A stretch of 64,000 nt of DNA, from NCBI RefSeq assembly GCF_003945595.2, contig NW_024103874.1, forward strand, positions 1,126,001 through 1,190,000. The letters are read 5' to 3'. This document shows positions 1 to 14,300 of the stretch, one piece after another (position 1 is the stretch's first letter; each line of letters begins with the position of its first letter). The notes beneath the pieces were generated by a model, which made no database searches, was not told the DNA's origin, and worked only from the letters and a program-made list of their open reading frames with translations. Made by a program: the position numbers and the translations under genes. Source of the DNA: Pipra filicauda (lineage: Eukaryota > Chordata > Aves > Passeriformes > Pipridae).

Positions 1-528
1 TCTCATGGCACTGTTCAATGGTGAGTTGTAAATATCTCCCCAAACCAATCTGACATTTAAACAACCTTATTCTCTTCCCTCCTCCCGACTTCACTGGTGT
101 TGGACTCCTTTCTAGAGAAGGAAACCAGTTTGGTTCAAAGAAGTTCTTGAAGTCCAGGACTGAGCTGCAGGAAGTTTTCTCCTGGTGCATTCCCAGCTCC
201 CAGAGAATCTGCTACAGCTGTGACTTTGATGGAGCATTTGTAGCACTTAACATTTGTACTCTATGATAAACTCTATTTACCATCGGCAGTATATTTATTT
301 TTAATTATTTCTAAACCACCTGGACACACTTTAATATTTCTTTTTTTTTTTTTTTAAATTCTTTCTAGGTAACATGGCAGCTTAAGCATCACCATAGCAA
401 CACTTCACCTCAACGTTTTGAACCTTTACCTCTCTTTACAAACTACAGAAGTGCAATGAAAGCCTGTTCCAAATGACTGCACAATGTATGAAAACCTTTC
501 TCTGGATGTAGAGACCACATTTACATAC

Positions 529-561
529 CATCAACTTCAGCACTGAGTCCCTTCATGGAAG
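529..561 (-). CDS. Formin exon 15, 33-nt FH2 exon
   Basis: This short exon has two bases, ten codons (SMKGLSAEVD) and one base. The split alanine codon before it gives VPDASMKGLSAEV, in register with the A.(K/R)(V/G).....(E/V)V segment after the EL..VE helix in other FH2 domains. The acceptor is cctttccag and the donor GATG/gtatgt. It is the last exon I can support at the left edge. The remaining FH2 sequence is not convincingly present in 1-528. Confidence 0.82.
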
Positions 562-871
562 CTGGAAAGGAAGAGAGGGGGAAAAACATGTTAAGAAATA
601 TCATTCATATCGTGAGGATGGGAGTTTCCACAGAAGCTGAAGGACTTTATTTTTTATTTGTTGATTATTTTTCCCCCCTCCCTCCTCTTACCATCAGGAA
701 CAGCTTCAAATTCTGTCAACTCCTGAGAAAATGTGGCCAGATCAGGCTCATGTAAGAGGATCTGTTCCACAAGGGCGTGAAGCAAAGTGAACGTCCTCTC
801 TTTACCCCTCAGCAGAGGTAACTGCAAATAAACCAGAGCAATGATTGACATACTGAGCTGTTACACCTTAA

Positions 872-914
<43 letters not shown>

Positions 915-3900
915 AAGAACAGCAGGGCTGTTGATAGTTCCCAAGTAAGCTTGACAAGAATAGAACACAACAAAATTAAACTTCTCCTTTTCAATCTGCC
1001 GTTTCACACACATTCTTGATTAAGATCAGCTTTCCACTTCCATATCCCTTGACCTTGCTTGTTCTTCTCTGTCTTATTCACACAGATCTTTTTAAACTGA
1101 AGGTATCCTAATTGATTGCAACTGATTTTGGACCTCCAAGCAACCACAGTCATTATTCCTTTCCACTCAGAAGTAGTGTGCTGTGCTCATGAAGAGAGAA
1201 AAGTTCCTTAATTGAATCTGGGAAGATGCTCTGTGGCAGAAAAAGATTTTGTAGGCATTTTTCATTATGATAGATGTGGTATTACAGGCATTATATATAT
1301 AAAAATAATAAAAAAAAGAATGCAAGTTTTGTTTCAGAATTGTCACTAGACTTATAAATCATTCACTCATATATTAAAGTCTCCAGATGGGAAAGATATC
1401 TTATAAAAACAAAGTAAAAATCCTTCTCTTCTGTTTACAGATGAGGCATAATTTTACAATACTATTAAAGGCACAAGCAGCTTAGGAAATTTGTATCTGT
1501 TTCTTACTTTTTAGGTAAGAATATTATGCTTTGCAACTGCTGGATGGAGGAAGGGGGAAAAAACTCCTATTTTCAGCAGCAGCATTTTCTGATGGCAAAT
1601 TCTGATGAAGAGGGGAAAGCAGGTTGCTTAAAACTAATGGAAAACTCAGGCTAATGTCACACAAGTGGTAGGTCAGTGAAGAGGCAATTAGAGAATTAAG
1701 AGCTAGATGATGCTTGTTGTACAGCAGCTCTCTGTTAGGAAAGAGTGAAGACCACAACTTCAACTTTCATCCCCTATTAATCATCCAGCAGAGCAATGAT
1801 GGGGGTTAAAAGCATTGCAGGAAATTTCACTCCCTTCCAATTTGTTAATTTGTTTAAATTCTGCTTTTGAAATTTTAATTTAAAATGGCCACGTACCAGT
1901 TGTTGCAAAAGATGCTTAGATTCATGGAATCATAGAATGGTTTGGGTTGGAAGGGACCAACCTCCCCATCAGGGCCTCACCACCCTCACAGGGAAGAATT
2001 TCTTCCTAATATCCCATCTAACCCTCCTCTCTGTCAGTGTGAAGCCATTCCCCCTTGTGCTGTCACTCCAGGCCCTTGGAAAAAGTCTCTCTCCATCTTT
2101 CTTGTAGCTCCCTTTCAGGTGCTTGAAGGCCACCAAGCCCCCACCCAGCCAGTGCTGCTGTCTGAAATGGGGAAATGCATCTTTTTATCACAGTCATTCA
2201 AGAATATAATGTCAAACAGGATTTTTAACAACAAGAAAATATTTACTCACTTTGGCCAAAGATGACAATCGAAATCCTTTCACCACCTCTTTTCCAGCCT
2301 TCTCATTTAGATGGTTCCCAATGGCTAAAATGTACTCCAAAACAGCAACAAACTTCTGGCTGGATTGCAGCTGCTTACTGGCTTGGATCTTCTGGTTTAT
2401 CAGCTGAAAAACACACACAGATCTTCCTTCAGTTCAGATTGGAAGCGTGGGTAAATCCCTGTGCCGAAGCCTCACTGTCCCCACCTGAAGCAAGTCACAC
2501 CTCACCAATGACATCTTCCTACTCAAGTCCCTCAAGGAAACAGGCCCGGGGTTTTTAGGAAGGACCAGTTAAAACTCTCCCACCCAGATAAAGCTGTGTT
2601 GGCACAGTGATTCTGCCCAAAAGGAGGTCACATCCTCTCTGGCTGCCAAAGCCATTTCAACTCATCTCTTAAAATGCCTCTGCAGAAGAAGTGTTTTGCT
2701 GTTTGAATGCACCAGATTGCACCAAATGTCAGGTACCAGGGGAAGCAGAGCCTGGAGCTCAGTGTGGGGCTCTCCAGCTTCCACCTCCCTCCCTTCTGTT
2801 TATACCAGCTGAAAACTGTTATCAGAATTCTTAGCACAGTTTCCCCCACAAGGAAGAATAATGATTTCCTGTAATCAAACCCAATATAATTCTGTTTTCC
2901 CAGGGAAGCCACCTCCCTTCTAAGGCTATGGACACAAGAGGTGGTTTTGTTTTCCACTAGGAAATTTGTATTTTTTTAGCACCACACCTCCTTTCGTCAG
3001 TCACCAACACACAAACTTAAAAACAGGGAAAGGTGGAAACACACAGGAGAGCTGAAAGCTGTTGTTAAAACATTTATAACACATCTCAGGGCCAGAGAGG
3101 GCTTAAAGCCAGTAGTCAGGTTGTCCCATAGAATTTTAAGTGTATATTCTATGATTTAAAAACAGATATTAGTGAGCATAAGTAAGAAAATACTTAGACA
3201 ACTGATCAGTGAACATTCAATGAACATCAAACATCAGCCAAATCAAACAGTGCATATAATAACTTCTAAATATTCAGGTATTTGGCTTCATTGGAGGACA
3301 GCAAAGGCGTGGCAGTGCACCAGGCAGGGTCAGAAATCTGGGCATGTCCCCTGTGTTTTCCATCTGCTCCTCTTCTGAGCTTTGTCCACTGTCACCATGG
3401 TTTTAGTCACAGATAAAGGACAACAACTTGGTCTTGCAGAACTTTCACATTTTGTTTTCATTCTCATGCAGAAGGAGAGCAAAACCTCTGAAACATTTTC
3501 ATAGAAGCAGAATCGTGTCAAAATACTTGTTTTGAGCCAAAGCATAGACAAAACCTGGCAGGGAAGGCAGTGGCTTGGAACAGGAAGGTCCAGTCATGAG
3601 ACCGTTTATTTGCATCCCCTCCCCCTTAGGTCATCCTGAAAAAAGGCAGAGAGGGACTTAATCTCTGGTTCCTGATAGTTCAGTTCACTCCTGTAATCCT
3701 TAGGAGGAACACTCTCCTTCAGTCTTCTGCAAAGAGGAAATTCTCTATGAATTTCAAATAAACTTGCTCTATGTCTTTCAGCTTGATTCTTTCAGCTTGT
3801 GCAACAACCTCCCCACAAACTAAGTTGAATTTTAGTGGTGAAATTCACTTCTCACAAGTCAAAGAAAGAGGAAAGTTTAACAACACCAAATAAAAAATTT

Positions 3901-6900
3901 GAAAATCCTTTCCTGTTCTTTTCTCCCTCTTTTGTGGAAGTCTATTCCATTGCCAGGCCCATCAGCTACTGCTTCTTGCATCTTGGTGGAATAAGGATGA
4001 TGTTAAATGCACATATTAGAAAAAAAAAAGGATCTGCATTGAGGTTATTTGGCCCTCTAGTATCAAAGGGGTAGATTTTGATGACAAACACACTGTGAAG
4101 GACTCATGTTACTCACAGGCTCCAAATCTCTCATGCTCTCAGGGAGCTCACGAACAGTGAGCAGGAGATCCAACCTCTGGCCCAAGTGAGGGATTTTACA
4201 CATCTGCACAGAATTGAACAGAAAAGGAATCAAAACTCATGTTTATACCAAAACATGCACATATACATTGTAGTTTATTGAGCAATTCAGCTAGACCATA
4301 GTTTTCCTAATTTCTGTGCTCATTTCTTAATTTTATTTGAGGTCTGTGGATTTACTATGGTGCACACCTGAATGTGCACATTTGCATACGCAAATTCAAA
4401 TATGCTGGTAGGGCCAGACATTATTAAAATCAATGACACTCCTTTCTTGTGAACAAGAATGTTTAATTACACACAATTTTCTGCTTGTATATTTTGGAAA
4501 CCTAGCTCAGAATAAATCAGCTCCTACTTTGGAGCAAGGGGAGGGGGTGTGACTTGGAGAAGCAAAGGACTCCATAGAGCTCTCTTCTGATTATTAGAAT
4601 ATATTATCAGAATAATCTGAATATATATCAGAATAATATTATCAGAATAATCCTCTTATGCTGATTCTGGGTGAGTTGTAAATTTAAGTTCCAAACAACA
4701 GTGGTTTTACCTCAGAGAATGCCCTAGAAATGGCATGTGGTGACTTTTAATGCTTCTTACCTCTAACATAAACTGGTCAACCACGTGCAGCTCTGAACAC
4801 GACCCCTTGAATGACTGGTACCTTTCTGCATCTTTTGCTGTTGGCATGTATCTGTAAAACAGGAATTAAAATTGAATGTCCTCTTCCTCTTCATTTTGTA
4901 TTGTTGCGACATAAAACAATCATTCCATTCCATGCACTGGAATTTCTTACATTTAGTGTGGTTTATGTGTTGCATGTTAATTCTTTGATCAGTGGGACTC
5001 CTGGCTCTGCACAGACACCCCACCAATCCTTGGGAACAATGATCTTCTTTACCATTGTTTTTGCAGGTTTTTTCACTTGCTCAAATAATGGCAGCACATA
5101 ACACAGACCCACAACTTCCTTCCTTCTGCACGAGGCCACAGAATATATTCTCCAGGGTCAGAACTCCAGGGCCACAGATCTTTAGAAAAATTGATGTCTT
5201 CAAATATTGACTCCACTTGGAAAAACAAACACATCACCACAGTTCTCCTTTGGAGATCTTCCTGCCTGTCTGAGTGCTCACTATGGGAATTCACAGCATA
5301 TCTTCAGCAAAATGAAATCAATGTTATAGCAAACATATGAGAAGGAGTGTAAAGAATCTTAAATAAGTATTCGGGTCTATCTTCTCTTCAAAAAACCTAC
5401 TAAATTTGTAGCAAGTGTGATTAAACATTCATGGGGATAGCTCTACATTTTCATTAAAAGTGATTTATTCAGAAATGGAAAAAATAAAGCAAATATTTTA
5501 AATGTTAAATACAGGACAAGAAGTAAGATTTTTTTTTTTTACTGTTGTCAGTAATTTGACATTTCAATTCAATAATGGCTAGGGTTTGAATTATTAAGTC
5601 TATATTAAAGCAGATTACAAAATAGTACTTTTTTCACTCTTTATCATAAAGAAATAATTGAATTCTCATTTAAAGATAAGTTAACTGTTGGCAAATGAAA
5701 GGGTGTTTATCACTGAAAAAAGTTTGACTTTTTAAGCAAATTCAAACAACGTATTTTTAAAAACTGACAGCAAATATCTTCATTTAATCAAATGTCTGAT
5801 ATTCCATAAAATTGTTTAGATGTCTTATGTATATAAAACAAAACCAGCAGATTATCTAGGAGGTTTAAAGCTTAAAGCACTGAACAATGGAAGCCATGAA
5901 AAAGGAAGCACAAGAATATGTGAATGCGTTCCATAAATATCTTTGTACATGAATGCAACTCTAATGGAATTTGCACAATGAAAAAAATCCCATTGCTCTG
6001 AAAAAAATTAAGAGACAAGGAGTGCTTTCCTATTGATTTTAAGACATCAGGATAAAGAATCATTCAGAGAATTATGGAAAGGTTTCCGTGTCAAATTAAG
6101 TCCTGAAGTTTCTAATAATATCCCACCACTGGACACATGAGCAGAACATTTAACTCAGAGGTCACAGTCTTGAAAATGTAATCTTGGGTTTGACTTTAAA
6201 TATTTTTTCATTCTACAATAGTAGAATTTTGACTTCCTGCTCAGGCTCAGGCAGTCTGACAGGAACAATTTGCACAGAGAGGGATTTTCCAGCCCTGGAT
6301 TATCCTGTTTGAACTCCTGTCCTGACCACAGGTTCTCCACCGACTGGAGGCCACAGTTTTCAAAGGTAAAGTTTTCCACCATGACACCAAAATCAAACGG
6401 AAAGGTTTTCAAAAGTGTTAAATGTCCTGCTAAATCCACCACAGCTCTTCGTACCAGAGAGACTTGGGAGTGCTGATGTTCCATGAGAATGTCTGTCTGC
6501 TCCTTTGATTTTCCACTTGGAAATCCGAGCCTTAATTCCGAGATGCATCTCGTTTATTTCACTCACACTTAAAACTGCTGGGGTGGAAAAAAATTATCTC
6601 CCTTTTACTGCAAGATTTGTATGTGCATTCCTAGATTTTGGCAATAAATAAGAATTTCAAGGACAGAATCCTTGAACCCATAGCTTGAATCCTTGAAGCC
6701 ACATAACATATAGCAAATACAGCATCCAATATCTCTTACATATTCCATTGCTAGAAAATTTCCTCAGCATTATTGCTCTCAAAGAAAGACTTAAAGGAAA
6801 AAAAAAAACAGGATCTTTCAAGCTTCATTGCCATCATTATTACTATTATTATCTGATGGCAAGGAGCCCAGATGCTGTAAATCAGGGATCTCAGTGGTGT

Positions 6901-8359
6901 CACACTGGTTTCAGCAGCGTGGAGATCCTGGACTGAACCTGCAGTGCTGCAGGAAGAGGTTTCTTTTTTGAAGGAGCCTTTCAGATCAGTTTTTGAATGG
7001 CAGCAGAGCTCCATCACCCTCAGTGGGGCCATGCACCTTTCCCCAGCTCATAATTGTGCACCACTGGGGGGTGTAACTGGTAAAGCACTGGAGCAGCAAG
7101 GAAACGTCCTCCAGAACACTGGGACATAAAAAACATGTAAATATTCAGTTTCCTGCCCACGTCCCTTCACACTTGAGGCAAGCTCTGCACAAGTCATGTC
7201 ACAGAATAACATTAATTCTATGTTAGCTGTCTCTTCTTGTGCTCACAACACTTCCTAAGTGCTCACATGATCCTGCAGATCATTTTAAAATTGCCTCTGA
7301 TGTACTGATTTGGATCAGGATTTTAAGGCCAAGATTAAACTGATTCCATGAGAAGTAGAAACATCAATTATTTACTTCCTCACTTTCTTTGTCAGCCTCA
7401 TCTTTTTCCCAGCTCACTTTAGCAAAACACTCTAATCTTTTCTCATTTTAAAGGAAGAAACAGTTTCACATCAAGTTTTCGTGTGTGAATATGTTTATTA
7501 AAGTAGTCCAAGTACCACATGGGGACTGGGATGTATAAGAGATACTACTCTAGGATCCCACTTCTTTCCTTTCTTTCTATGTCTTAAACTATTCAAAAAG
7601 ATACAATGCAGTTCCTATGAATTTCATATAGTTTGATTACACTCCTGAAATCTCTTCAGTTTTGCTAAAGATACAGAAATTTGCATTCTGCTTTAAACCC
7701 ACAAATCTCTGCCACTGACATACTGATATTCTTAACACCCCATCACCACATAAAGTTCCTTTAACACTTGTCTGCCTTCCTTATCTCCAAACCAGTCTTA
7801 AATCTTTCGTTTCTCATCCCACAATAGGTTGTAAGGCTGTAGTAAGAGATCCTGTAAAGTCTTCTCAAGTCAACACCTGCTCACTGACACAACTTACTAT
7901 TTTCCCAACTCTACTCTTTGTAACTAGTTCACAAAATCATGGTGGATTTGCCATTGCTTTGCAACCCCCTTTCCTACAAAGATGGGGAAAAGTGATATTT
8001 TGGGGCTGTATTCAAAAATCTCAGTTGCAAGAGCTGATTTCTGTGTGCAACCTGATATCCACAGTCAGGATAAATCCAATGTCTCAGTCCATCCATGAGC
8101 TTCACATTATTTGCAGAAGGTTCTGCCTTCTCCAAAGGGTACCTTATAACATAAACAAACAATTGAACCCCCAAAATTACCTCCTCAGTGCTGTAATCTG
8201 CTCATCTGTGAGTCCACCACTCTCCTCATGTATGATGTACAGTTTTTCTTTCAGCTCACTTGGTTTGATACGGAAACTTTTAAGAAAAATGTCTGGAGGA
8301 AAAGGATTCTTAGATTACTTGGAAGGAAAATCACCAAAATATCTCATCTGTACTTATCA

Positions 8360-8394
<35 letters not shown>

Positions 8395-11300
8395 AGAGAG
8401 AAAGAAAAAACCCATCACAAACAAACAGGAAAAAAAGTAAAAAAAAACACCAAAATATTTAGTAGCTGCTGTCATTAAAGCAATAACTCAAACTTTGTAT
8501 TTTCTTTAAATTTACATAATAGTAGTCAAGGAAAACCAAATTTCTTTCATAAGATAGTCAATGTTTAGGATAGAACTATTAAGATACCATTTTGGGAATG
8601 TACTCAATACTTGCTCATATGTATTTCTTTTGTACTCAGCTCAACAGTTAAAATCATTTTTTTTCCACATAACAGTACAATAAGTTGGCACAATATTTTG
8701 AAGGTTAAAGGAATTACACTTTCCATTTGTTTGGATTTTGTTTACTTGCTTTGTTTAATCTCCAGCAAGAAAACTTACTCCCAAAATGAAGGCAAACTAG
8801 GAAACAGAAGTGCTCACTTCTTCCTAAAATCCTAAAATCTGATGTTTTTGTAAAGTTCAAGACTTCTGTGCTGATACAGGGCTGGCTCATAACATGCATT
8901 ATGACAGGAAAATGCAAATAAGATGCCTCTTCCCCAAAGAGGTGAAGGTCATCATTTAGACAAGTAAAAATTTGTAAGGATGTTGCTCCCAAAAAGACCA
9001 CTTTGTCTTGCCAGTTATTCTTTAATTACTGTCTGTCTCCCTCATTGGTACTGGAGGATGGAGGTAAAAAAAAAAGAATCACAAGGAAGTGAACAAAGGG
9101 CAGCAGCAGAGAAAGGGAAAATGTTTAAATGCTTCCCATTGCTGGCACGAGACTTGCCCTGGAGTCTCTGCTACACCAGAACTCCTCTGAGAAGCATAAA
9201 GGGATTGTGAAGGAGAATTTTGGAAGGATTTGTATGATTTACCTTCTTTTCAATTCAATTCTGTAAAGGAACAGAGTTTTTCAGGTTAGAGGAACTTGCT
9301 GTGGCCCGAGGCAGCTGTTAATGGTTCTAGAGACTGTTGGCCAGTGGAGTACAGACCATTTATTCTTCCTCTGACACACTCTACACCCTCTGAATTTTGT
9401 TATAAGATCTGAGCTTTAGTGCTAAGCCTGGCAGAACTTTCCTTTTTTCCTTCTTGTGCTTTTTATGCCTCATATCTATTGCTTCCCTATGCCTTTTAAA
9501 CTGTGTGTCTCTTCAGTGGTGGGGAATCACCATAACAGTGAATAACCCACGGTAAAACGTTGATTTTAAAATCTTCACAACCTGTCCAGAAAGCATTTAA
9601 AATTGTCTTGAACGTTTTCAGTAACTGATATCAAGACACTGAAGAAATTCTAGTCATCAGACTTCGTCAAAGTATTTTCCCGGGCAAAATAAGGATACTA
9701 TGTGGGAAAGGGGGTCTCATACAGAGAAACAGGCAGCAATCAAGACACAGAAGCTGGTATTTTGACTTCTAAATCAGTTTTTCACCCATTAGATCTCATC
9801 TTCTTGGGTTAACATATACATTATAATGTCTCCCAAAATTTTGCATTGGAAATCTGAGGATGTTTTTCTTGTTTCTTCCCGATACCTGTTCTCTGTATGG
9901 CAGAAATTTATTTTGTCTACAAGAATCCACGAGATAACTTAGCTTTTATTTGTATTTTCTCACACATTAGACTCAAATTCAGTGTATAGATCTACTCTCA
10001 GAACTCTCATTTCTCTCTTGTGTTCAGAAACCCACTCAAATTCTCCACAAATTTTAACCTACTGGCAATTTTGGAGCTTCATCCTTTTATTCATTAAATT
10101 AAGAACTGCAGTTTGCAGCACTTGCAGGAAGATTAATCAGAATTCTAAGGATCAAATTAACTTTTGATCTAAGTAACATCCATTATAATAAGTGTATGCC
10201 AAAAATCTCACTGATGGAACTTTAAGGATAAGATTAAGAAACGGATGTGTAATGTCCCATTGAAAAAACAGTTGTAGGAGGAACAGGATCAAAAGGAGGA
10301 ATGGTGCTATTTGCCAACCAAAAGAAAGAAATTTCCTCAAAGAAACTGCAATCATTTAGTAGATAAAAGTGCTATTACAAGATTCTTTTATCTGCAACAG
10401 CACTTCTGTATCACTCTCTTCCTTTTAACCCTTCAAATTGTTAGTCAAGGGATGCAATAATTCCAAGTTATCCCCATTTAAAGTTCCCAATTAAAACTTT
10501 ACATGATCTCCAAAATACATTCTTTCTTATTAATATTCACAGAGAAGAAATCATTAAAACTTCAAAATTAACTGCCCCAAATTCTTTACACATGTAACAC
10601 TTCTTGAAACATCTCTAGGTTATAGAGCTTTTTTGGAAAGCCATCTCTGTAACAGAAATCAGAGTGGTCTTTGAAGAACAATTACTCTTGCTCCTTTAAT
10701 ATCTACCAATTCTCATTAAAAGGATTGAAAGACCTTTACATCATTTTATTAGAAAGAGCAGAACTGTGTGTTGAACTCCTTCATTAGCTGTGAAAGACTG
10801 TTCTAGGTCAGGTCTTTGGTAGAATCCTGTGATATGAGAGGGAAGGATCCTGTTCAAGACAGTCATTCACAGCCTGAGCCTTCAGCCAGAGGAAGGCCAA
10901 GAATTCCTGAAACCTGGCTTGTAGCTGCCTCAAAGGCCTCTTATGCCAACACTCAAACTGCCAGCACAGCACTCAAACTTCTGGCTCTCCACCTGCTCCT
11001 GTTGACTTTTCTTCACCTGAACAACCCACAAAATTTGAAAAGCCTCTGAAGTCAGTCTTACATTGATTTCACAGGTGACACACATGATTTCACATGTCTG
11101 CTCTAAGACAACAACATCACAGCTCAATGGCACTTCCACATGTTTTGTACAAGAAGAGAAGAAGCTTTGGGCTTCACCTCTACATCATTAAGGACCACAT
11201 TTGGAGCAACTCAACCATGAGGTCTTCTTTTATAAATCAGTAGAGGGGCATTGAATTAAAACATGATCCAGAAGTTTGTCTCATTGCCTGTTGAATGGCA

Positions 11301-14300
11301 GGAAGTACAAAGAGAAAATGTGTGCAATGTTCAGCCCAGCTCAGAGAGGAGAACACAGCTCTTATTAACACACTTACTGAAGTTATGTGCAACTTTTCGG
11401 TCTAACATGATGTGCTGATTCACTGAAGGCTCATTGCCCGAAAATACTGCTGTGTCCTGGATCTGGAACTGTTCACAGAGCCTGGATACATCAATTTTCT
11501 TCTTAAATGGGTCACGTGATCCCCAGACAGATTTGTGAATCTAAAAAGATAGGAGTGACACAGGGTAAACAGAAAGCCAGAACAGAGGCACTTTGTTCCA
11601 TCCAAACACAGAGAAGGTCATTTTGTGGCACAGTTGTACTTTTATAACTATAGATGTAACACTATATATACAGATTTTTTTTAACAGCCACCATCAGTTT
11701 CATCCTCACCTTATCAGAAGGAACAACATCCCAGTGAAAGGCTTTGGTTCTCTTTGCTGCTGGAGAGAGGCTGCAGGGCTGTGGAAGGGCAGGAGGGGCT
11801 GGTGGTACCTCTGCCCTACTTATGGGAAGTGGAAGAGATGGTGATGCTGGCCCTCCTTCCCCCTCTGCAGGCTTTGTCTGGGGGCTTGGAGACTTGTTCA
11901 GACTGGTCCTTTCAGGACTCACACCAAAGTGCAGAGTCTCCTCTTTCTGTTCATTCAGAGGTACAATAAATTCCTCATAATCAGCTTCAGGGGAGGTGCA
12001 TCCTTGAGATCCCTCCTGAGGCGGGGAGGCCCCCTGGCCCAGCTGACAGTACCTTTCTAGGAGAGACACCCATTCATTCTGGAGCTTGCCAACATCCTCT
12101 GGCCTGCTGTTTTGGACAGTAAAGGGTATTCGAAACCTGAAATTTAAGAATGTGGTATATAAACACAAGACAGTGTAAATAACATGCTGACTAACACAGC
12201 CACAGATAGTTCTGATTTAAGCAGAATGATATTCAGCACCTTTACTTGTCAAAGCAGCCCAGTGCTGCTGACTCTGACCTTTTCAGGCAAAGTTAATTGC
12301 TTATGTGTCTATGGTTAGAGAGCTGAAGTTTTGCCATATATTGACTTTGTGGTGCAGTTACCTCATAATTCCTCCTCTCCACCTTGGGGCAAGGTGAACA
12401 GCTTGTTACACCTTGCTGTGCTTGTTGCACAAGCAGAACCTGCTCACACATCTGTCCCACCAAGCTGAATGTGCATCTCCTCTTCCCTGACTCCTGCCAT
12501 GACAACTAGACAAGTTGCTGTGGGCAGTATTTCAGTTTCATGATGTGGCACTTCTGATTCCTCCTGAAAATCCTCATCAAATCACTGCAAAGCAATGGGA
12601 GCAGGAATCTATATAATTCTGATGGCCTCATTTCTCCAGTACTCTTATTTTATTCTGAAACATTGAGGCCCCCTGTTGCTTGACCTTGTTTTCAGTACTT
12701 CTGCGTTAATAAATTATTAATTACCAACTATACTTACAAATAATTGTGATCTTTGGTCTGAACTGAAAAGGTGCTGCATCCATTCTCCTTGCTGACACTC
12801 ACATCCCCACCTGACAAATTAATTGTGTTTGCTCCAGGGTCTGCAGTCCTGTTCTTTCCTCCCAGACCTATGCAATATAAAGTCAATTCTCCTTCACGTA
12901 GTTGCACCAAGTACCTGAAGGACAAGGAATGGACATACAGCTCATTCTTCATTGGTTGCTTAGTTACACAAGCTTTGCTTTTGTTAAGGCACTTCCTAAA
13001 ATCAAAAACTCTCCACATTTTTACAGCATCTTCCATGGGACAGGCAAAAAGTATCAATGCTAAAGCATAAAGGCTTTGAGATATTCTTATTTGAGGGCTT
13101 CTTATTCTTATCTGACACATAAGTAAACTGACACCAACTCTGAGCAGCCTGCCATGCCCAATGAGAGCTGAAACAAAGATCTGACCATCAACTAAAAATC
13201 ACCCAAGTCCTGTTAATTTTTTAGCCACGCTCTGTCCCTCCCACTCCACTTATTCCTCTTGTTTGGGAGGGTGGATCACTTGGACTATGAGCTTTTAAAG
13301 GAATCCCCTGTGTGACTGAGCAGTACATAATAAGACAAGGCTTCAGAGCTTCTGTGTCTTCCAGGTTTCACTGCCCCCAAGCTATAAACAAGTCACCAAA
13401 TTTAGTTCCCAGTCATATAGGTCAATATTCCTCCCTCCCAAAAATCCTATTACTCCATGGGAACTCAGGCTGGTCCCACAAGTCACTTGGCAGGAAAGGG
13501 ACAAGGCTCAAGGGCTTCCATCAGAAATGACCATGGCAAAATTTGGGTGAAACCTATTTAAAGGACAAATTAATCTTGGAAAAACACTGTCTTGACCATA
13601 CACAGCTTGTAATTCAGCAGAACCTTCTGCTTTAGTCTCCCCTCTGGGATTCTGTTCTGCTGCTCAAAACAAAGGTCCCCCATTCAAGAACAGATGAGGT
13701 TTTACTGTATATGGGTTTAATTCTTATTTAAGCATTTGTGGTTTCATTTTTCTTGAGGATTTCTGCCTTTCTTTATCATTCTGACAGTTCTATCAAACCT
13801 TCCTTTTCCTCCACTCTCTCTTTAAGGTGTGGCTGGTTGATTAAGGTGTTCTATGAGAAATTTAAATAAGTTTAGCTGCTCCAGAAGAATTAAACATAAA
13901 ATATAAATTGCATCTATTCCCACATAAACAGTCAAAGTGATAAGAATTGTTTAATGGAGCTGGCAGTTATATTGATCTCTCCTTTCTTTAAGGCAGAGAC
14001 TTATAGTTTAATCGGATCTCCAGATGCTTCCACCATTATTTACTTTGCCAAAAAAAGCAAAAAAAAAAGGAAAAAAGAGAGAGGATTAATATAAAGAAGA
14101 AAGCAACAAGGGCTTTGCTTCACAAGATAAATAAAAATCAATTTTTGTTTGTTAACAAACTTGTTAACTGTTGCAAGGTAACAAATCCTGGACACACTTG
14201 AGGATAGTGTTTACAAGACATGCAGGAGTAGCCTTTTAAAAACAATTAAAATCATTTTCTGTGGAGGGTGTTGAGATAATTGCTCCATGCAGATAATTAC

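Noticed and set aside
90..185. Possible further FH2 exon (SVLDFKNFFEPNW) on the minus strand
   Set aside because: It has an acceptor-like cttcctgcag, but the frame does not match the phase left by exon 529-561 and the peptide does not resemble the FH2 C-terminus.
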